Counted from the stretch's first letter, positions 1 to 9,562 are shown. The stretch is DNA of 64,000 nt from Methylotenera_A sp046594885 (GCA_046594885.1 JBKJRD010000095.1:1-64000), one strand, 5' to 3'. Numbers and translations are program-made. Notes: generated by a model not told the origin, from the letters alone.

Positions 1-831
1 ATCGCTTTCAAACGATTTTGGCTGGCCAGTGGCATAATGTTCAATACGAAAATCTTTTAACGCTACTCTAAATGGCAACTCTTGCACCAAATAACCATCG
101 CGCACACGCACAAAAGCCACGTTGTCACTCACACCTTCTGGCAAAGTCATATTGGCGCGAAATGATGGGTTGTTAGCGCTAAGACGGCTAATTGCTGGCA
201 CCTGACTTTCGGCAATATCTAAGGTTTCTATCTTTTTTTGCCCCAATAACTCTTGCACTTTAAAGGGTAAATTACCATCTAATAAACCACCAAAAAAAAT
301 AATCACCATGGCAACATGGGTAAAAATATAACCCAAGCGCTGATGCGTGCCAACTTTGGCGGCGATTAGTTCATCACCATTTTGCTGAGTATTAAGTTTA
401 AATTTATAGTTTTGCGAGGTTAAATAATGCGTTAATTTTGCTTTGCTCTCTGCAATATTACCTTGCTGATTAAAGCTGGCTTGATGACTAAAAGCACGCA
501 ATGATTTTTCGGCCGCGTGCTCTCTAAAGGTTCTCCATTCGCGCACCATTGAAGGGCTATTCCGATAAATACACAAACTGGTTGAAATCACCAAAAATAA
601 TAAAATCAGCAAAAACCAAGTAGCGTGGTACACGTCATACAGGCCCAGCTTTTCAAAAAGCTCAAACCAAAATTGGCCAAACTTAATAATGTAATTGGCG
701 TAAGGTTCGTTTTGCTTTAAAACCGTGCCAATAATCGATGCAATACCCAACACAGTCAGCGTGCTTACTGCAAAGCGCATCGAGCTAAATAGCTCATAAA
801 AACGTTGTAATGTGGTGTTGGGTGATTTCAA
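1..831 (-). CDS. resB: Cytochrome c biogenesis protein ResB (3' end outside window)
   Basis: ResB (Ccs1-like) is the membrane and periplasmic part of the system II cytochrome c maturation complex, which delivers heme to apocytochromes c. The visible N-terminal part reads FYELFSSMRFAVSTLTVLGI, a typical ResB first membrane segment, followed by a second one (WFLLILLFLVISTSLCIYR) and a third near HVAMVIIFFGGLLDG, then a periplasmic stretch running off the window edge. An in-frame stop lies 9 bases before a TTG at 829-831 and the first ATG (778-780) would cut into the conserved SSMRF segment, so TTG is the probable start. It lies downstream of a di-heme cytochrome c4 on the same strand, one possible client. 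Confidence 0.88.
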   Translation of the reverse strand, partial: MKSPNTTLQRFYELFSSMRFAVSTLTVLGIASIIGTVLKQNEPYANYIIKFGQFWFELFEKLGLYDVYHATWFLLILLFLVISTSLCIYRNSPSMVREWRTFREHAAEKSLRAFSHQASFNQQGNIAESKAKLTHYLTSQNYKFKLNTQQNGDELIAAKVGTHQRLGYIFTHVAMVIIFFGGLLDGNLPFKVQELLGQKKIETLDIAESQVPAISRLSANNPSFRANMTLPEGVSDNVAFVRVRDGYLVQELPFRVALKDFRIEHYATGQPKSFESD

Positions 832-935
832 GATGAAGACTTAACGTTAATTATCGCCAAGACGACGACATAAGCGTTTGAAAAAAAGAGTTAACCCTTA
901 CAAATGGGCAAAAAAGTGGACGTTTATACAATGTT

Positions 936-973
936 GTGTTGAAAAAAGCATAGCGATTGGCTTTTTTCAACAC
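936..973. terminator. Hairpin terminator after cytochrome c4 gene
   Basis: Perfect 14-bp inverted repeat (936-949 and 960-973) with a 10-base loop. The arms hold runs of six A and six T, so the hairpin can act in either direction. It sits between the stop of the cytochrome c4 gene and the start of resB, both on the minus strand, and probably separates their transcripts. Confidence 0.75.
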
Positions 974-982
974 GTCGATCAA

Positions 983-1645
983 TTAACGCAAACCTTGCAT
1001 GTAATCCGCAACTGCTTGCATTTCTGCTTCAGTCATTTTGCTCGCGATTAACATCATCATCGGCGCATTAGCGCGCTCGCCAGTACGAAAAGTTTTTAAC
1101 TGCTGCAGCGTATAGTCTGCATGCTGACCCGCCAAACGTGGAAATTGTTTTGGTATGCCAGCGCCCTTTGCACCGTGGCAAGCAGCACAAGCCGGCACAT
1201 TGGTTTTAGCAATGCCGCCGCGATATATTTTTTCGCCTAATGAGCCTTTACCATTGGTTTTAGCTTTTGCTAATGCTTGCGTTTGCCCTGCAAAATAAGT
1301 CGCCAAATGTTGCATATCTTCAGGGGTTAAGTTGGCCACCATGCCGCTCATTACCGCGTTTGCGCGCGTGCCTTCTTTAAAGTTTTTCAATTGTTTTAAT
1401 AAATATTCTGGGTGCTGGCCCGCCAGCTTGGGGTTTAAACTAATCGCACTATTGCCATCTGCCCCGTGACAAGCTGCGCAGACAGTCTCAACAATTTTCT
1501 TTCTGCTTTCATCACTGTGCGCCACTTGTGCGGTTGCTGGCGTTACTTTATCTAATGGTTCGGTTTCAGCAAAACTAGGCGATGCAAAAAAACCCATTAA
1601 CAAAACCATTATTACATGACTACATTTGAACGCGTTTCTAAACAT
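983..1645 (-). CDS. Di-heme cytochrome c4
   Basis: Periplasmic electron carrier with two class I cytochrome c domains, usually linking the bc1 complex to terminal oxidases. The 220-residue product has a signal peptide (hydrophobic run VIMVLLMGFFASPSFA, cleavage near AFA/AET) and two CAACH heme-binding motifs, near residues 57 and 153. Each is followed by a similar repeat containing LAGQHPEYLLKQL or LAGQHADYTLQQL and a distal Met. The two halves are a tandem duplication, as in all c4 cytochromes, and the length fits the family. The neighbours resB (heme attachment) and engB repeat the order common in betaproteobacteria. A strong hairpin terminator follows. Confidence 0.93.
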   Translation of the reverse strand: MFRNAFKCSHVIMVLLMGFFASPSFAETEPLDKVTPATAQVAHSDESRKKIVETVCAACHGADGNSAISLNPKLAGQHPEYLLKQLKNFKEGTRANAVMSGMVANLTPEDMQHLATYFAGQTQALAKAKTNGKGSLGEKIYRGGIAKTNVPACAACHGAKGAGIPKQFPRLAGQHADYTLQQLKTFRTGERANAPMMMLIASKMTEAEMQAVADYMQGLR

Positions 1646-1760
1646 GGTAAAGCTTTCCTAACTATTTAATTACTAGAGTATTTTATCAACCTAATAGTTT
1701 ATCAAAATAGGCCTGTTCGTGATAGCATTTATGCCTCAAGTTTTACAGACAATCCACGCC

Positions 1761-2399
1761 ATGCCGCTTTTTCAAAACGCTACTTTTTTTATTTCCGCCC
1801 ATCATTTACGCGATTTACCACCCGCTTCTGGCATCGAAGTGGCCTTTGCTGGCCGTTCAAATGCAGGTAAATCCAGCGCATTGAATACACTTGCTAACCA
1901 CAATCGCCTGGCTTTTGTCAGTAAGCAACCTGGCCGCACACAACTGATTAACTTTTTCACATTAGGTAACGACCGCCACTTAGTTGATTTACCCGGTTAC
2001 GGTTACGCAAAAGTGCCTGAAAGCATGCGTGCGCATTGGCAAAGCGTGCTGGCGCGTTATTTATCCGAACGTACTAGTTTGGGCGGTTTGGTATTGGTGA
2101 TGGATAGCCGCCATCCACTCACCCCACTAGACCGCCAAATGCTGAATTGGTTTTGCCCAAGCGGCAAACCAGTGCATGTTTTACTCACAAAATCTGATAA
2201 ATTATCGCGCGGCGAAGCGGGCTTAACATTAGCCAAAGTGCGTAAAGAATTACTAGAGACTTGGGACAAAACTTATGGCAGCAATTGCACCGTGCAATTA
2301 TTTTCCAGCTCTAAAAAATTGGGTGTGGAAGAAGCAGAGAAAGTGATTGGTGATTGGTTGTTTTCTAGCACCTCCAAAGATTCGGTTGATGACCGTTAA
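1761..2399 (+). CDS. engB: Ribosome biogenesis GTP-binding protein EngB (YihA/YsxC)
   Basis: Essential cytoplasmic GTPase needed for assembly of the 50S ribosomal subunit. The G1 loop GRSNAGKSS lies near residue 30, followed by the switch region PGRTQLINFF, the G3 motif DLPGYGYAKVP and the G4 motif TKSDK. The frame is open upstream to a GTG at 1719 and an ATG at 1731, but homologues begin about 28 residues before the P-loop, which fits the ATG at 1761 (MPLFQNATF). No start has a strong Shine-Dalgarno site, so the start is uncertain. It is transcribed divergently from the cytochrome c4 gene. Confidence 0.93.
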   Translation: MPLFQNATFFISAHHLRDLPPASGIEVAFAGRSNAGKSSALNTLANHNRLAFVSKQPGRTQLINFFTLGNDRHLVDLPGYGYAKVPESMRAHWQSVLARYLSERTSLGGLVLVMDSRHPLTPLDRQMLNWFCPSGKPVHVLLTKSDKLSRGEAGLTLAKVRKELLETWDKTYGSNCTVQLFSSSKKLGVEEAEKVIGDWLFSSTSKDSVDDR

Positions 2400-2457
2400 A
2401 CGATAATGCAGGTAAAACTTAACACTTTTAAATCACTCATTTTGCCATCCTAATCAA

Positions 2458-2985
2458 GTGCACCCCACTAAACACATTCAAAGACTTGTACTAACCAGCT
2501 TCGTTGTCACATTTGCACTAGCACGCATTATCGTTTTTTTTATCATGTCGCGCGACATTCCAGAGCTATATTTGTACTTTGGCGGCACACATATACATCA
2601 TCTTAATTACGGCATTTTTATTCTTTCTATAGTAGGCGCGTTGCTACTTTTTCAGCCCACATCTGGAAAATGGCTTGGCGTAGTTGCTGTTGCTTACGGT
2701 ATAGGCTTAGCATTAACTTTTGATGAATTTGGCATGTGGCTGCATTTAGGCGGTGGTTACTGGCAGCGTGCAAGCTTTGATGCGGTCACAGTAATCGGGG
2801 CCATTTTATTGTTGCTGGCTTACACTCCACCAATTAAATATTGGACTTGGAGAAGATTTGCTTGGGCGATTTTGCTAATGGCGATTCTCAGTATGTTTTT
2901 CTGGCGCTTGTCTCTCACGCTAGCTACTATAGAAAAAAATACGCTACCAAAACTGCAGCAACTTGAAAATCAGACTGCTCGTTAA
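2458..2985 (+). CDS. Conserved integral membrane protein of unknown function
   Basis: 175 residues with about four or five predicted membrane helices. Seen directly: a helix near residues 11-30, the histidine-rich motif THIHHLNYG, a helix (IFILSIVGALLLF), the motif LTFDEFGMWLHLGGGYW, and further helices near 105-122 and 130-150. The paired motifs HIHH-x-x-YG and DE-F-x-x-WL with a following YW look like conserved signatures of a small uncharacterised membrane family, but I cannot name a function. The start is a GTG at 2458, 58 bases after engB. It may be read through from engB and converges with trmB. Confidence 0.7.
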   Translation: MHPTKHIQRLVLTSFVVTFALARIIVFFIMSRDIPELYLYFGGTHIHHLNYGIFILSIVGALLLFQPTSGKWLGVVAVAYGIGLALTFDEFGMWLHLGGGYWQRASFDAVTVIGAILLLLAYTPPIKYWTWRRFAWAILLMAILSMFFWRLSLTLATIEKNTLPKLQQLENQTAR

Positions 2986-3039
2986 AGTCATGCAATAAAA
3001 AGCTGCACGCGCGATTGAGCGAGTCGTAATGTTATAAAT

Positions 3040-3801
3040 TTATCGCCGTTTAAAAATCAAATCCCACACACCATGGCCTAAATTGATACCACGATTCTCA
3101 AATTTGGTTAGTGGTCTGTAGGCTGGTTTTTGCGCATATTTTAGTGTTAAGTCACTTACCGTATTTTGTAGTTGCGGCTCCGCATTTAACACTTCTAACA
3201 CCCATTGCGCGTATTCTTGCCAATCGGTTGCTACATGGATGTAAGCACCCACTTTCAGTTTCGCGCATAACTGCTGTATAAATTTAGTTTGAATTAAGCG
3301 ACGTTTGTGATGGCGTTTTTTATGCCATGGGTCGGGAAAGAAAATATGTACGCCATCTAAACTTTCATCGGCAATCATATGTTGCAGCACTTCTACCACG
3401 TCATGCTGAATCACGCGGATATTATGAATTTCACCTTCTTGAATCAGTTTCAGCAAACTGCCCACGCCGGGCGTATGCACTTCTGCCGCTAAAAAATCAT
3501 AATCGGGCAAAATTTGTGCAATTTTGGCGGTACTTTCACCCATGCCAAAACCAATTTCCAGTATTTTTTTAGTGTTAACTCGGCCAAAAATCGCATTTAA
3601 ATCCAGCAAGTTTTCACTGTATTCAATACCAAATTGCGGCCACATTTCTGCCAGCGCGCGCGCTTGACCTTTGGTTAATCGACCTTGGCGCAATACAAAA
3701 CTGCGAATACGGCGATGCATATGTTTATTCTGCAAGTCGTTGTCTGGCATTTCGTTTGGCAATACATCTAGAGGATTTGGATTTTCAATCATGCCGCGCA
3801 T
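3040..3801 (-). CDS. trmB: tRNA (guanine-N7-)-methyltransferase TrmB
   Basis: Makes 7-methylguanosine at position 46 of tRNA variable loops using S-adenosylmethionine. The SAM-binding motif I is EIGFGMGEST, the acidic motif II region is FLAAEVHTPGVGSLL, and the family signature FFPDPWHKKRHHKRRL gives the catalytic Asp and the basic tRNA-binding patch. The C-terminal TKFENRG and WDLIF motifs are also present. The 253-residue length includes an N-terminal extension of about 20 residues found in many proteobacteria. Methionine codons at 3801 and 3792 are both possible starts. It lies 27 bases downstream of the MidA-like gene and is probably cotranscribed with it. Confidence 0.95.
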   Translation of the reverse strand: MRGMIENPNPLDVLPNEMPDNDLQNKHMHRRIRSFVLRQGRLTKGQARALAEMWPQFGIEYSENLLDLNAIFGRVNTKKILEIGFGMGESTAKIAQILPDYDFLAAEVHTPGVGSLLKLIQEGEIHNIRVIQHDVVEVLQHMIADESLDGVHIFFPDPWHKKRHHKRRLIQTKFIQQLCAKLKVGAYIHVATDWQEYAQWVLEVLNAEPQLQNTVSDLTLKYAQKPAYRPLTKFENRGINLGHGVWDLIFKRR

Positions 3802-3828
3802 TATACTGAATTTAAACTCAATTGACGC

Positions 3829-4992
3829 TTACAGCATATGCGCTTTATCGCCAGTTTTAAAACCAATCAGCGTTGCATCAACATCTTTGTTCATCGCAAT
3901 CACTTTAAATAATTCGCCCATTTCAGCAGGCGATAACAATTTTTGCGCAGCGGTTGCCAGCGGCAAATAAGCATTTATATCGCTTGGCGAAGTTTCACTC
4001 AAAATATCTAACATGCCACAATTGATTAAAAAACTGGCCTGATTGCAATAACCCGCCAAACTTAACCCATTTGCAAGCCCAGTTTCTGCAATCGCGGTAA
4101 AATTCACATGCGCGGTAATGTCTTGCAGACCAACGTTTAACAGCGGATTGCTATGCGCTTGATGTTGATAATGACACATCAAAGTGCCTGTATTACGTTG
4201 CGGATGGTAATATTCAGCCGCGCCAAACCCGTAATCCAGCATCAAAATAACGCCTTGTTTTAATGTCTGCGCCAAGCTGGCAACCAGCCCATTTGCGGCT
4301 GGACACATTTCGGTCAAATAATCGTTTGGCAGTGGGTATGCACTTACATGCTTAATGAAATCTGCGTGACTTAACGGTTTATCTTGCCAAATAAATGCAT
4401 TTTCATAAGCCACGCCGCGCTCAAGCCAAATTTGTTGTGATTGATAAACCAGATGCACAGCAATGGCATCCAGCACTTCATTACCGAAAATCAAGCCGAC
4501 AAAATCGCTTGGTAAGGTATTTAGCCATACAACATTTTTTAACAAATCAGCTGGCAATAGCGCTTGCAATTTTTCAAGCTGAATTTGGCGCAAGTAATCA
4601 CTTACTTCTAAAATAAAGTACTGTTGCGGTAATTGGTTTAATCGCTGTAATTCCAGCAATAAATCGGCTGCCAGTTTGCCAGTGCCTGCGCCCAGTTCCA
4701 AAATATTGCCTTGTGTTACGTGTACTATTTGCGCCGCTTGCCTTGCCAAAGTGCGCGCAAACAGTGGCGAAATTTGTGGCGCAGTCACAAAATCTCCACC
4801 GCCTTTGACAGAATCTGCGAACTTAACGCTTCCGCCGCTGTAATATCCTAGGCTGGGCGTATATAACGCCATGTGCATATAGGTGGCGAAATCTATCCAA
4901 CCGCCTGACTGGGCAATTTTTTGCTGAATTAAAGTGGTTAACTGCTGGCTGCGGGTTTGCGCTTCTGCACTTGGAATAGGTAGTAAGGCCAT
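3829..4992 (-). CDS. MidA/NDUFAF7-family SAM-dependent methyltransferase (COG1565)
   Basis: 387 residues of the DUF185/COG1565 family. In eukaryotes the relative NDUFAF7 dimethylates an arginine of complex I subunit NDUFS2; the bacterial substrate is not settled, so a role in NADH dehydrogenase assembly is only an inference. Seen: N-terminal GGWIDFATYMHMALYTPSLGYY, SAM-binding ILELGAGTGKLAADLL, GNEVLDAIAVH, LMLDYGFGAAEYYHPQR and the DITAHVNFTAI segment, all typical of the family and in the expected order. It is divergent from the pteridine-reductase gene and followed closely by trmB. Confidence 0.88.
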   Translation of the reverse strand: MALLPIPSAEAQTRSQQLTTLIQQKIAQSGGWIDFATYMHMALYTPSLGYYSGGSVKFADSVKGGGDFVTAPQISPLFARTLARQAAQIVHVTQGNILELGAGTGKLAADLLLELQRLNQLPQQYFILEVSDYLRQIQLEKLQALLPADLLKNVVWLNTLPSDFVGLIFGNEVLDAIAVHLVYQSQQIWLERGVAYENAFIWQDKPLSHADFIKHVSAYPLPNDYLTEMCPAANGLVASLAQTLKQGVILMLDYGFGAAEYYHPQRNTGTLMCHYQHQAHSNPLLNVGLQDITAHVNFTAIAETGLANGLSLAGYCNQASFLINCGMLDILSETSPSDINAYLPLATAAQKLLSPAEMGELFKVIAMNKDVDATLIGFKTGDKAHML

Positions 4993-5030
4993 TAGCCATT
5001 ATAATATTCGATGACTAAAGTGAGTAAACA

Positions 5031-5813
5031 TTGAGCGAATCTCTACAAAATAAAAACTTAAACAATACCGTCTTAAATCGAAAAGTGGTGTTAATTACTG
5101 GCGGCGCTAAACGCGTGGGCGCTGCCATTTGTCGCGAGCTACATGCGTGCGGCGCGCAATTGATGATTCACTATAAATCATCCACCAATGAAGCGCGCGC
5201 ATTGCAGGCCGAACTCAATTTGCAACGCGCAAATTCGGTGGCGATTATTCAGGGCGATTTACTCAATCTCGCGGTTCTACCTAGCTTGATACAAGAAACG
5301 GTGAAACATTTTGGCAAACTAGACGTGTTAATTAATAATGCATCAAGCTATTACGCCACCGAAATTGGCGCCATTACCGAAGATAATTGGCAAGATTTAA
5401 TGGGCAGCAATTTAAAAGCACCGATGTTTTTAGCGCAAGCTGCGGCAATAGAGTTACGCAAAAATCATGGTTGCATTGTGAATATCACCGATATGCACAT
5501 TGAACGCCCAAAAAAAGGTTATGTGGTTTATAGTGTCGCCAAAGCAGGATTGGTCACGCTCACCAAATCGCTGGCGCATGAATTAAGCCCAGAAGTGCGC
5601 GTCAATGCGGTCGCGCCTGGAGCGGTGCAATGGCCAGAGAACAATCCGCAGTTTGATGAAGTGTATCGTCAGCGCGTGATTTCACAAACCTTGCTTAAAC
5701 GCGTAGGTGAGGCGGCCGATATTGCTAAAGCGGTTAAGTTCTTGGTAGCCGATGCACCGTTTATCACTGGCCATGTGCTAGCGGTAGATGGCGGACGTTC
5801 TTTAAATTTATAG
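5031..5813 (+). CDS. Pteridine reductase-like short-chain dehydrogenase (FolM/PTR1 type)
   Basis: NADPH-dependent SDR of 260 residues. The cofactor motif is TGGAKRVGAAI, with Arg in the position that pteridine reductases use to select NADPH. The NNASSYY segment follows, and the catalytic YSVAK motif comes after NITDMH, where Asp replaces the usual SDR serine, a hallmark of FolM/PTR1 enzymes that reduce dihydrobiopterin or dihydrofolate-like pterins. The only usable start is a TTG at 5031, because an in-frame TAA ends at 5027 and the next ATG lies inside the domain. ttcA follows after 20 bases, an arrangement seen in other betaproteobacteria. Confidence 0.85.
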   Translation: MSESLQNKNLNNTVLNRKVVLITGGAKRVGAAICRELHACGAQLMIHYKSSTNEARALQAELNLQRANSVAIIQGDLLNLAVLPSLIQETVKHFGKLDVLINNASSYYATEIGAITEDNWQDLMGSNLKAPMFLAQAAAIELRKNHGCIVNITDMHIERPKKGYVVYSVAKAGLVTLTKSLAHELSPEVRVNAVAPGAVQWPENNPQFDEVYRQRVISQTLLKRVGEAADIAKAVKFLVADAPFITGHVLAVDGGRSLNL

Positions 5814-5833
5814 CCTATAAAATGAGTTAAGTA

Positions 5834-6781
5834 TTGATGATTAAACACTTGCCCGATAACCATTCCAATAACTTTATCAAGCTGCGCAATAGCTTAATCA
5901 GTGCCACTGGCAAAGCCATTGGCGATTACAACATGATTGAGGATGGCGATACAGTTTTAGTGTGTATGAGCGGCGGCAAAGACAGTTATACCATGCTGAT
6001 GATGTTGCTGGCTTTGCAAGAGCGCGCGCCGATTGACTTTAAACTCATCGCCATGAATTTGGACCAAAAACAGCCGAATTTTCCTGCCCACGTTTTGCCC
6101 GAATACTTTAAGCATTTAGGTGTGGATTACCGCATTGTGGAAGCGGATACTTATTCTGTGGTTAAAGAGAAAATCCCAGAAGGTAAAACCACTTGTAGTC
6201 TTTGTTCGCGTTTACGGCGCGGCATTATCTATACCACAGCTAAAGAATTGGGTGCCAATAAAATCGCGCTGGGACATCACCGCGATGACATCGTAGAAAC
6301 GCTGTTTCTTAACCTGTTTTTTGGTGCCAAATTAAAAGCCATGCCACCGAAATTGGCGACAAACGATAAACAAAACGTGGTGATTCGTCCTTTGGCTTAT
6401 TGCGCGGAAAAAGATATTGCCAGCTACGCGCGCCAAATGGCTTTTCCGATTATTCCGTGCGATTTATGTGGTAGCCAAGAAAACCTACAGCGCCAAAAAG
6501 TCAAAGATATGCTGCAAGCGTGGGAGATTGAACAACCTGGACGCGTCAATAATATTTTCCGCGCAATCGGCAATGTGGAGCCCTCACATCTTGCTGATAC
6601 TAATTTATATGATTTTAAAGGCTTAACGCAAGCCAAACTCAGCGATGAAGATCCACTTTTTAGCGATATTGCCGCTAAACTATCAGACAATACTGCATCA
6701 AACTTAAGTGGCTTGGCAAACGGCGCATTAAGTTTAGCCAGCAACAATGGCACCCGTATTGAGTTCACTCGAAACAAATAA
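5834..6781 (+). CDS. ttcA: tRNA 2-thiocytidine biosynthesis protein TtcA
   Basis: Thiolates cytidine 32 of tRNA, using ATP and a labile [4Fe-4S] cluster. The PP-loop SGGKDSYTM lies near residue 48. The cluster cysteine pair CSLC is in the TTCSLCSRLRRG segment, and a further conserved cysteine pair CDLC precedes GSQENLQRQ. The segment ALGHHRDDIVETLFLNLFF is also diagnostic. The 315-residue length is normal. Sulfur for this enzyme comes from a cysteine-desulfurase relay that is not in the window. Confidence 0.95.
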   Translation: MMIKHLPDNHSNNFIKLRNSLISATGKAIGDYNMIEDGDTVLVCMSGGKDSYTMLMMLLALQERAPIDFKLIAMNLDQKQPNFPAHVLPEYFKHLGVDYRIVEADTYSVVKEKIPEGKTTCSLCSRLRRGIIYTTAKELGANKIALGHHRDDIVETLFLNLFFGAKLKAMPPKLATNDKQNVVIRPLAYCAEKDIASYARQMAFPIIPCDLCGSQENLQRQKVKDMLQAWEIEQPGRVNNIFRAIGNVEPSHLADTNLYDFKGLTQAKLSDEDPLFSDIAAKLSDNTASNLSGLANGALSLASNNGTRIEFTRNK

Positions 6782-6922
6782 GTCTGCAAATAAATAAACC
6801 AGCAAACAAAAATCTTAGCAAATCATTGAAATCATCGTTATTTGCATTGACTTATTGTCTACAAGACGATTAGCTTGTTATCATTCACGCAATTACTCAC
6901 TTTAGCCCTTATTTAGGCATTA

Positions 6923-9562
6923 ATGTCCAAACTACTCATTGTAGAATCACCTTCTAAAGCAAAAACGCTGAAAAAATACCTTGGTAACGATTTTGAGGTA
7001 TTAGCCAGCTACGGTCATATTCGCGATTTAATTCCCAAAAATGGCGCGGTTGACCCAGCTAATAATTTCGCCATGAAATACGACATTATTGAGCGCAATG
7101 CCAAGCATATGGATGCAATTACGCGTGCGGTTAAAAATGCCGATAGCATTTATCTGGCAACCGACCCGGATCGTGAAGGTGAAGCGATTTCCTGGCATAT
7201 TGCCGAGGTACTTAACGCTAAAAAACTGTTAAAAAATAAACTGTTAAAGCGCGTTGAGTTTAACGAGATTACGCAAAGTGCAGTAAAACACGCGATTGAT
7301 CATCCGCGCGATATCGCCATGAATTTGGTCAATGCGCAGCAAGCGCGCCGCGCTTTGGATTACTTGGTTGGCTTTAACTTATCGCCATTATTATGGAAGA
7401 AAATCCGCAGAGGCTTATCTGCTGGCCGTGTACAAAGCCCTGCTTTGCGCTTAATTGTTGAGCGCGAGTTAGAGATTGAAGCGTTTGTAAGCCAAGAATA
7501 CTGGTCAATTCATTTAGACGCGTTGAAACATGCACACAGCTTTAATGCCAAGTTAATACAATTAAATGGCGAAAAAGTAGAGCAATTTAGCGTGATTAAT
7601 CACGACCAGCAATTGGACATTGTCGGCAAATTATTATTAGCCAGCGCAGGCAAAACCGCTGTTTCGCGCGTTGAGAAAAAACAACGTAGCCGCAGCCCTG
7701 CGGCGCCATTCACCACATCTACCCTGCAACAAGAAGCCGTGCGTAAACTTGGGTTTACCACCAGCCGTGCCATGCGTGTTGCGCAGCAACTATACGAGGG
7801 TGTTGATGTGGGTTCTGGCACAACAGGTTTAATTACGTATATGCGTACCGATTCGTTCAGTTTAGCGGCAGAAGCAGTGATGAGCATTCGCGGCTATGTG
7901 AAAAAACATTTTGATGTGGATTATTTGCCAAAATCGCCGATTATGTACAAGACCAAAGCCAAAAATGCGCAAGAAGCGCATGAGGCGATTCGTCCAACCG
8001 ATATTTCACGCAACCCAACAGCCATGCGCAAATATTTGAATGATGAGCAATTTAAATTGTATGAAATGATTTGGAAGCGCACGCTGGCTTGCCAAATGGC
8101 TCCCGCCAAATTTGATGCGGTGAGTGTGGATTTAAGTGTTGGTTCTGAAGCGAATCTATTCCGCGCAACTGGCCAAACTTTAGTATTCCCAGGCTTTATC
8201 GCGGTGTATATGGAAGGCCGTGATGATGAAGAGGAAGAAGGTGAAAGCAAATTACCGCATTTAGAAGCTGGCGAAATCTTAAATGTTGAGAAAATCTATG
8301 GTGACCAACATTTTACTGAACCGCCGCCAAGATACGGTGAAGCCAGCCTGGTAAAAATTTTAGAAGAATATGGCATTGGTCGGCCTTCTACTTATGCCAA
8401 CATTATCAGCACTTTGCAAGACCGTGAATATGTGATTTTAGATAAAAAACGCTTTACGCCAACCGATGTAGGGCGTGTTGTAAATAAATTCTTAACCGAA
8501 CACTTTACTAAGTATGTGGATTACGACTTTACCGCCAACCTTGAAAATGCGCTAGATAGCGTTGCTGATGGAACGCGCGAGTGGATTCCGCTGATGGACG
8601 AATTCTGGACAGATTTTAATGCGCAAGTGATTAGTAAAGCCGACGTCGATAGGCCTGGTAATGAGTTAATAGATGAAGCTTGCCCAAAATGTGGCAAGCC
8701 GTTACAAAAGCAATTAAGCCGTTTTGGTAGCTTTATCGGCTGTACTGGCTATAACGATGAGCCGAAATGTGACTACAAACGCAGTATGAACGGCACTGCG
8801 CAGGCAGGTGCAGACCCAGTAACAATTGGCATTGATGCCGGTTCTGGTAAAGAAATTTATTTAATGAACGGGCCTTATGGTCCCTATTTACAAATTGGTG
8901 TTGCGCTTGAAGGTGAAAAGAAAAAGCCAAAACGCGTCAGCATTCCAAAAGAAATACCCATTAGCAACGTGAATATCGACATTGCAAATATGCTGTTGTC
9001 ACTACCGCGTGATTTAGGTTTGCATCCTGAAACCAATAAAAAAATTGTGGCCAATATTGGTCGTTTTGGGCCTTATGTGAATCATGATGGCAAATTTAAA
9101 TCCATTCCAAAAAGTGACAGTGTGTTCAGCATTGATAACGCAGGCGCGGTTGCGTTGCTGGCTGCTGCTAATACTGGCCCTGCGCCATTGTTAGAGCTTG
9201 GTGCACACCCTTCTGGTGAAGGCAGAGTTGAGGTATTTGCTGGCCGTTATGGCCCTTATGTGCAGCATGGAAAATTGCGTGCCACCCTGCCAAAAAGTAT
9301 GGAACCTGAATCTTTAACATTAGAAGAAGCACTTGGTTTGCTAGCCGACAAAGCCGCTAAAGAAGAAGTGACAGGAAAAACCAGTCAGAAAAAGCCTGTG
9401 CCGAAAAAAACTGCTATGAAAAAAACGACAGTAAAAAAACAGGCCGTGAAAAAACCTGTTGTTAAGAAGATGATTGCTAAAAAATCTGCAGTAAAATTAG
9501 CTACTGAAAGCAAGGCAAATGTAAAAAAATCCACTGCCAAAAAGCCATCCACTAAAAATTAG
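6923..9562 (+). CDS. topA: DNA topoisomerase I
   Basis: Type IA topoisomerase that relaxes negative supercoils. The Toprim motif starts SKLLIVESPSKAKTLKKYLG, with acidic residues in ATDPDREGEAISWH. The catalytic tyrosine is in GLITYMRTDS near residue 310, and RPSTYANIISTLQDR also fits. One zinc ribbon is visible (CPKCGKPL to GCTGY and CDYK), followed by topoisomerase C-terminal repeats (PKRVSIPK, GRFGPYV and GRYGPYV). The final 65 residues or so are a low-complexity Lys/Ala/Val tail with repeated KKP and KKT units, probably for nucleic acid binding. A bidirectional terminator follows. Confidence 0.97.
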   Translation: MSKLLIVESPSKAKTLKKYLGNDFEVLASYGHIRDLIPKNGAVDPANNFAMKYDIIERNAKHMDAITRAVKNADSIYLATDPDREGEAISWHIAEVLNAKKLLKNKLLKRVEFNEITQSAVKHAIDHPRDIAMNLVNAQQARRALDYLVGFNLSPLLWKKIRRGLSAGRVQSPALRLIVERELEIEAFVSQEYWSIHLDALKHAHSFNAKLIQLNGEKVEQFSVINHDQQLDIVGKLLLASAGKTAVSRVEKKQRSRSPAAPFTTSTLQQEAVRKLGFTTSRAMRVAQQLYEGVDVGSGTTGLITYMRTDSFSLAAEAVMSIRGYVKKHFDVDYLPKSPIMYKTKAKNAQEAHEAIRPTDISRNPTAMRKYLNDEQFKLYEMIWKRTLACQMAPAKFDAVSVDLSVGSEANLFRATGQTLVFPGFIAVYMEGRDDEEEEGESKLPHLEAGEILNVEKIYGDQHFTEPPPRYGEASLVKILEEYGIGRPSTYANIISTLQDREYVILDKKRFTPTDVGRVVNKFLTEHFTKYVDYDFTANLENALDSVADGTREWIPLMDEFWTDFNAQVISKADVDRPGNELIDEACPKCGKPLQKQLSRFGSFIGCTGYNDEPKCDYKRSMNGTAQAGADPVTIGIDAGSGKEIYLMNGPYGPYLQIGVALEGEKKKPKRVSIPKEIPISNVNIDIANMLLSLPRDLGLHPETNKKIVANIGRFGPYVNHDGKFKSIPKSDSVFSIDNAGAVALLAAANTGPAPLLELGAHPSGEGRVEVFAGRYGPYVQHGKLRATLPKSMEPESLTLEEALGLLADKAAKEEVTGKTSQKKPVPKKTAMKKTTVKKQAVKKPVVKKMIAKKSAVKLATESKANVKKSTAKKPSTKN

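Noticed and set aside
6782..6922. Promoter of topA with TTGACT as -35 element
   Set aside because: No -10 box at a usual spacing, so not listed.
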